64,000 nucleotides of DNA, from positions 342,342 through 406,341 of the forward strand of contig JACTMY010000018.1 in NCBI GenBank assembly GCA_014584395.1, written 5' to 3'. Made by a program: the position numbers and the translations under genes. Source of the stretch: Planctomycetota bacterium (GTDB lineage Bacteria > Planctomycetota > Planctomycetia > Gemmatales > HRBIN36). The stretch's first letter is position 1; each line of letters opens with the position of its first letter. Below are positions 62,902-64,000 of the stretch, piece by piece. The notes under the pieces were generated by a model. That model did not search any database, was not told where the DNA came from, and worked only from the letters and a program-made list of their open reading frames with translations.

Positions 62902-64000
62902 TCACGACTCTTGATCTTGCTTCTGAAGCCAAGCGCGCAGCCAAGCCCGGGCCTGCTCCGGCGTCGCCACCTGGCCATTAAGCTGTTCCGCGCGGACGGC
63001 CTCCAACATCTCCCGGAAGCGCGGACTCGGCGCAAAGCCCATCGCTTGCAGATCGCTCCCGGTGAGCAGCGGTTTCGGGTCCAATTCCTCCCGCGACCGC
63101 GCGGCCATTTGCGCCCGGCAAAATTCGACCGGATCCAGGGCGGCCCCCAAACTTTTCAGGCAGGCTTCGGTCAACTCCAACAGATCGGGAAACCAAGGAT
63201 GCACCAGGAGCGGCTTCCAGACCGACGGCGGCGTCTGATGGATCGTGCGCATCCAGGGCCAGTGATGCAGCAGCCAGGCCACTTCATCGCGGACCTCGTT
63301 GGAAAGCCTGAGAAAATGGCCCAGGTCTTGGAGTTCCTTGCGGTGCAGATGCTGCCCCCATTCCGGCCCGTTCAAGTCGAGCAACACCGCCGTCAGGGCG
63401 GATGCGAAGTGGCACGGGTGCGGCAGGTGCGTCAGGATGGACCAGGAGGGCGGTGCCGCGGACGGACCGCTCCAGGAACCAAACACGTGCGGGATCATCC
63501 CCAGCCGATGCAGCCAGGCCATCGCCTCGGTCCGCCCCGGCAAAGCGAGCATTTTTTTCAATTCGTCGGTGATTCGTTCCTGGCTGACCTGGGTGATTTG
63601 CGGCGCCAGGGCGATCATCGCCTGCTCCGTGGCCGGGTCGAGCGCCAGGTGAAACCGGGCGAGGAAGCGCACGCCGCGCATCATCCGCAGCTTGTCTTCC
63701 TCGAAGCGCTGCCAGGGATCGCCAATCGCGCGCAGCCGGCGCGCCGCCAAGTCCGCTTGCCCCTGGACATAATCGATGACCGCGTCGGCCAGGGGATCAT
63801 AGAAGAGGCCGTTGATCGTGAAATCGCGGCGCTCGGCGTCGGCCTCGGCGGTGCCGAAGCGGACCGAATCGGGATGGCGGCCATCATGGTATTCGCCGTC
63901 GCTGCGAAAAGTGGCCACCTGGACGTGCATCCCCCGGTCGCCCAGCACTTCGATAACGCCGAACTGCGCCCCCACCGCCAGGGTGCGGCGAAACAGCTTT
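62902..64000 (-). CDS. cca: CCA tRNA nucleotidyltransferase (5' part outside window)
   Basis: The frame runs to the window end and continues beyond. The visible 366 residues hold the class II poly(A) polymerase/tRNA nucleotidyltransferase core: ERRDFTINGLFYDPLADAVI, the AIGDPWQRFEEDKLRMMRGV helix block (RFLARFHLALD following), and a C-terminal helical part. The active-site Asp pair lies beyond the window. It adds or repairs the CCA end of tRNAs, which the tRNA-Gly here needs because its CCA is not encoded. poly(A) polymerase is the alternative. Confidence 0.9.
   Translation of the reverse strand, partial: KLFRRTLAVGAQFGVIEVLGDRGMHVQVATFRSDGEYHDGRHPDSVRFGTAEADAERRDFTINGLFYDPLADAVIDYVQGQADLAARRLRAIGDPWQRFEEDKLRMMRGVRFLARFHLALDPATEQAMIALAPQITQVSQERITDELKKMLALPGRTEAMAWLHRLGMIPHVFGSWSGPSAAPPSWSILTHLPHPCHFASALTAVLLDLNGPEWGQHLHRKELQDLGHFLRLSNEVRDEVAWLLHHWPWMRTIHQTPPSVWKPLLVHPWFPDLLELTEACLKSLGAALDPVEFCRAQMAARSREELDPKPLLTGSDLQAMGFAPSPRFREMLEAVRAEQLNGQVATPEQARAWLRAWLQKQDQES

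Noticed and set aside
62369..62944. Minus-strand frame of 191 residues opposite the conserved hypothetical gene
   Set aside because: The plus-strand protein has the balanced composition of a folded protein and a promoter upstream; the minus one is rich in Glu and Phe without motifs.
1..64000. CRISPR arrays, prophage, insertion sequences or other mobile elements
   Set aside because: No regularly spaced direct repeats, transposases, integrases or phage structural genes were seen; the only repeats are the short hairpin elements reported.

Overview
The window looks like a planctomycete chromosome (Planctomycetota, probably Gemmatales-like; the phylum call is firm, the order is a guess). Pointers are high GC, a BBP7-type outer-membrane protein, several secreted PQQ-like beta-propeller proteins, a DUF5989 protein, an HTH/receiver protein, an FHA-GAF-phosphatase, an MJ0042-type zinc-ribbon membrane protein, a 1066-residue VWA membrane protein, and many genes with weak Shine-Dalgarno sites or GTG starts. 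I see no prophage, IS element or CRISPR array, so this is mostly ordinary chromosome.

Layout. 1-2000: edge of a secreted-protein gene, a YciI-like protein and a secreted protein. 2014-6507: an overlapping plus-strand operon that fits trans-4-hydroxy-L-proline degradation (epimerase, three-part D-hydroxyproline dehydrogenase, deaminase). 6524-10501: a minus-strand Mn/Zn ABC uptake operon whose last permease carries a DtxR/MntR-like domain, with two TTAG-N6-CTAA dyads over its promoter; tRNA-Gly(CCC) lies just upstream. 10811-23786: a long minus-strand run with a Cys-rich membrane peptide, a HemN-like radical SAM protein, three PQQ-like propeller proteins, an iron alcohol dehydrogenase, an aldehyde-dehydrogenase-fold reductase, two AMP-forming ligase homologues and a coiled-coil protein. 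23902-25914: an ABC exporter pair. 25971-29023: a lipoprotein, holB, tmk and lipA.

29307-35239: HEAT-repeat protein, lipoprotein cyclophilin, clpS, FHA-GAF-phosphatase, and an ECF sigma/anti-sigma pair. 35368-41316: membrane protein, CoA-transferase, holA, large coiled-coil protein, dihydroorotate dehydrogenase. 41664-48944: small membrane proteins including DUF5989, a stand-alone LigD phosphoesterase-like domain, ribD, a TIM-barrel isomerase, a predicted nuclease, and the HTH/receiver protein. 49827-54305: NHL lipoprotein, giant VWA protein and rhodanese. 54239-57492: DMT transporter, DUF6580 protein, AHSA1-like protein and HExxH protein. 57923-62052: BBP7 protein, TonB-dependent receptor and a 29-residue basic protein. 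62420-64000: conserved hypothetical protein and CCA-adding enzyme, cut by the window end.

The strongest leads are (1) the metal-uptake operon with a DtxR-like domain fused to its own permease plus tandem operators on the promoter, (2) a ligase/reductase/alcohol-dehydrogenase cassette that looks built to reduce a carboxylic acid, the reductase lacking the usual ALDH general-base Glu, and (3) structured non-coding stretches and a dispersed inverted repeat. All need computation or experiment; none is proven by the sequence alone.
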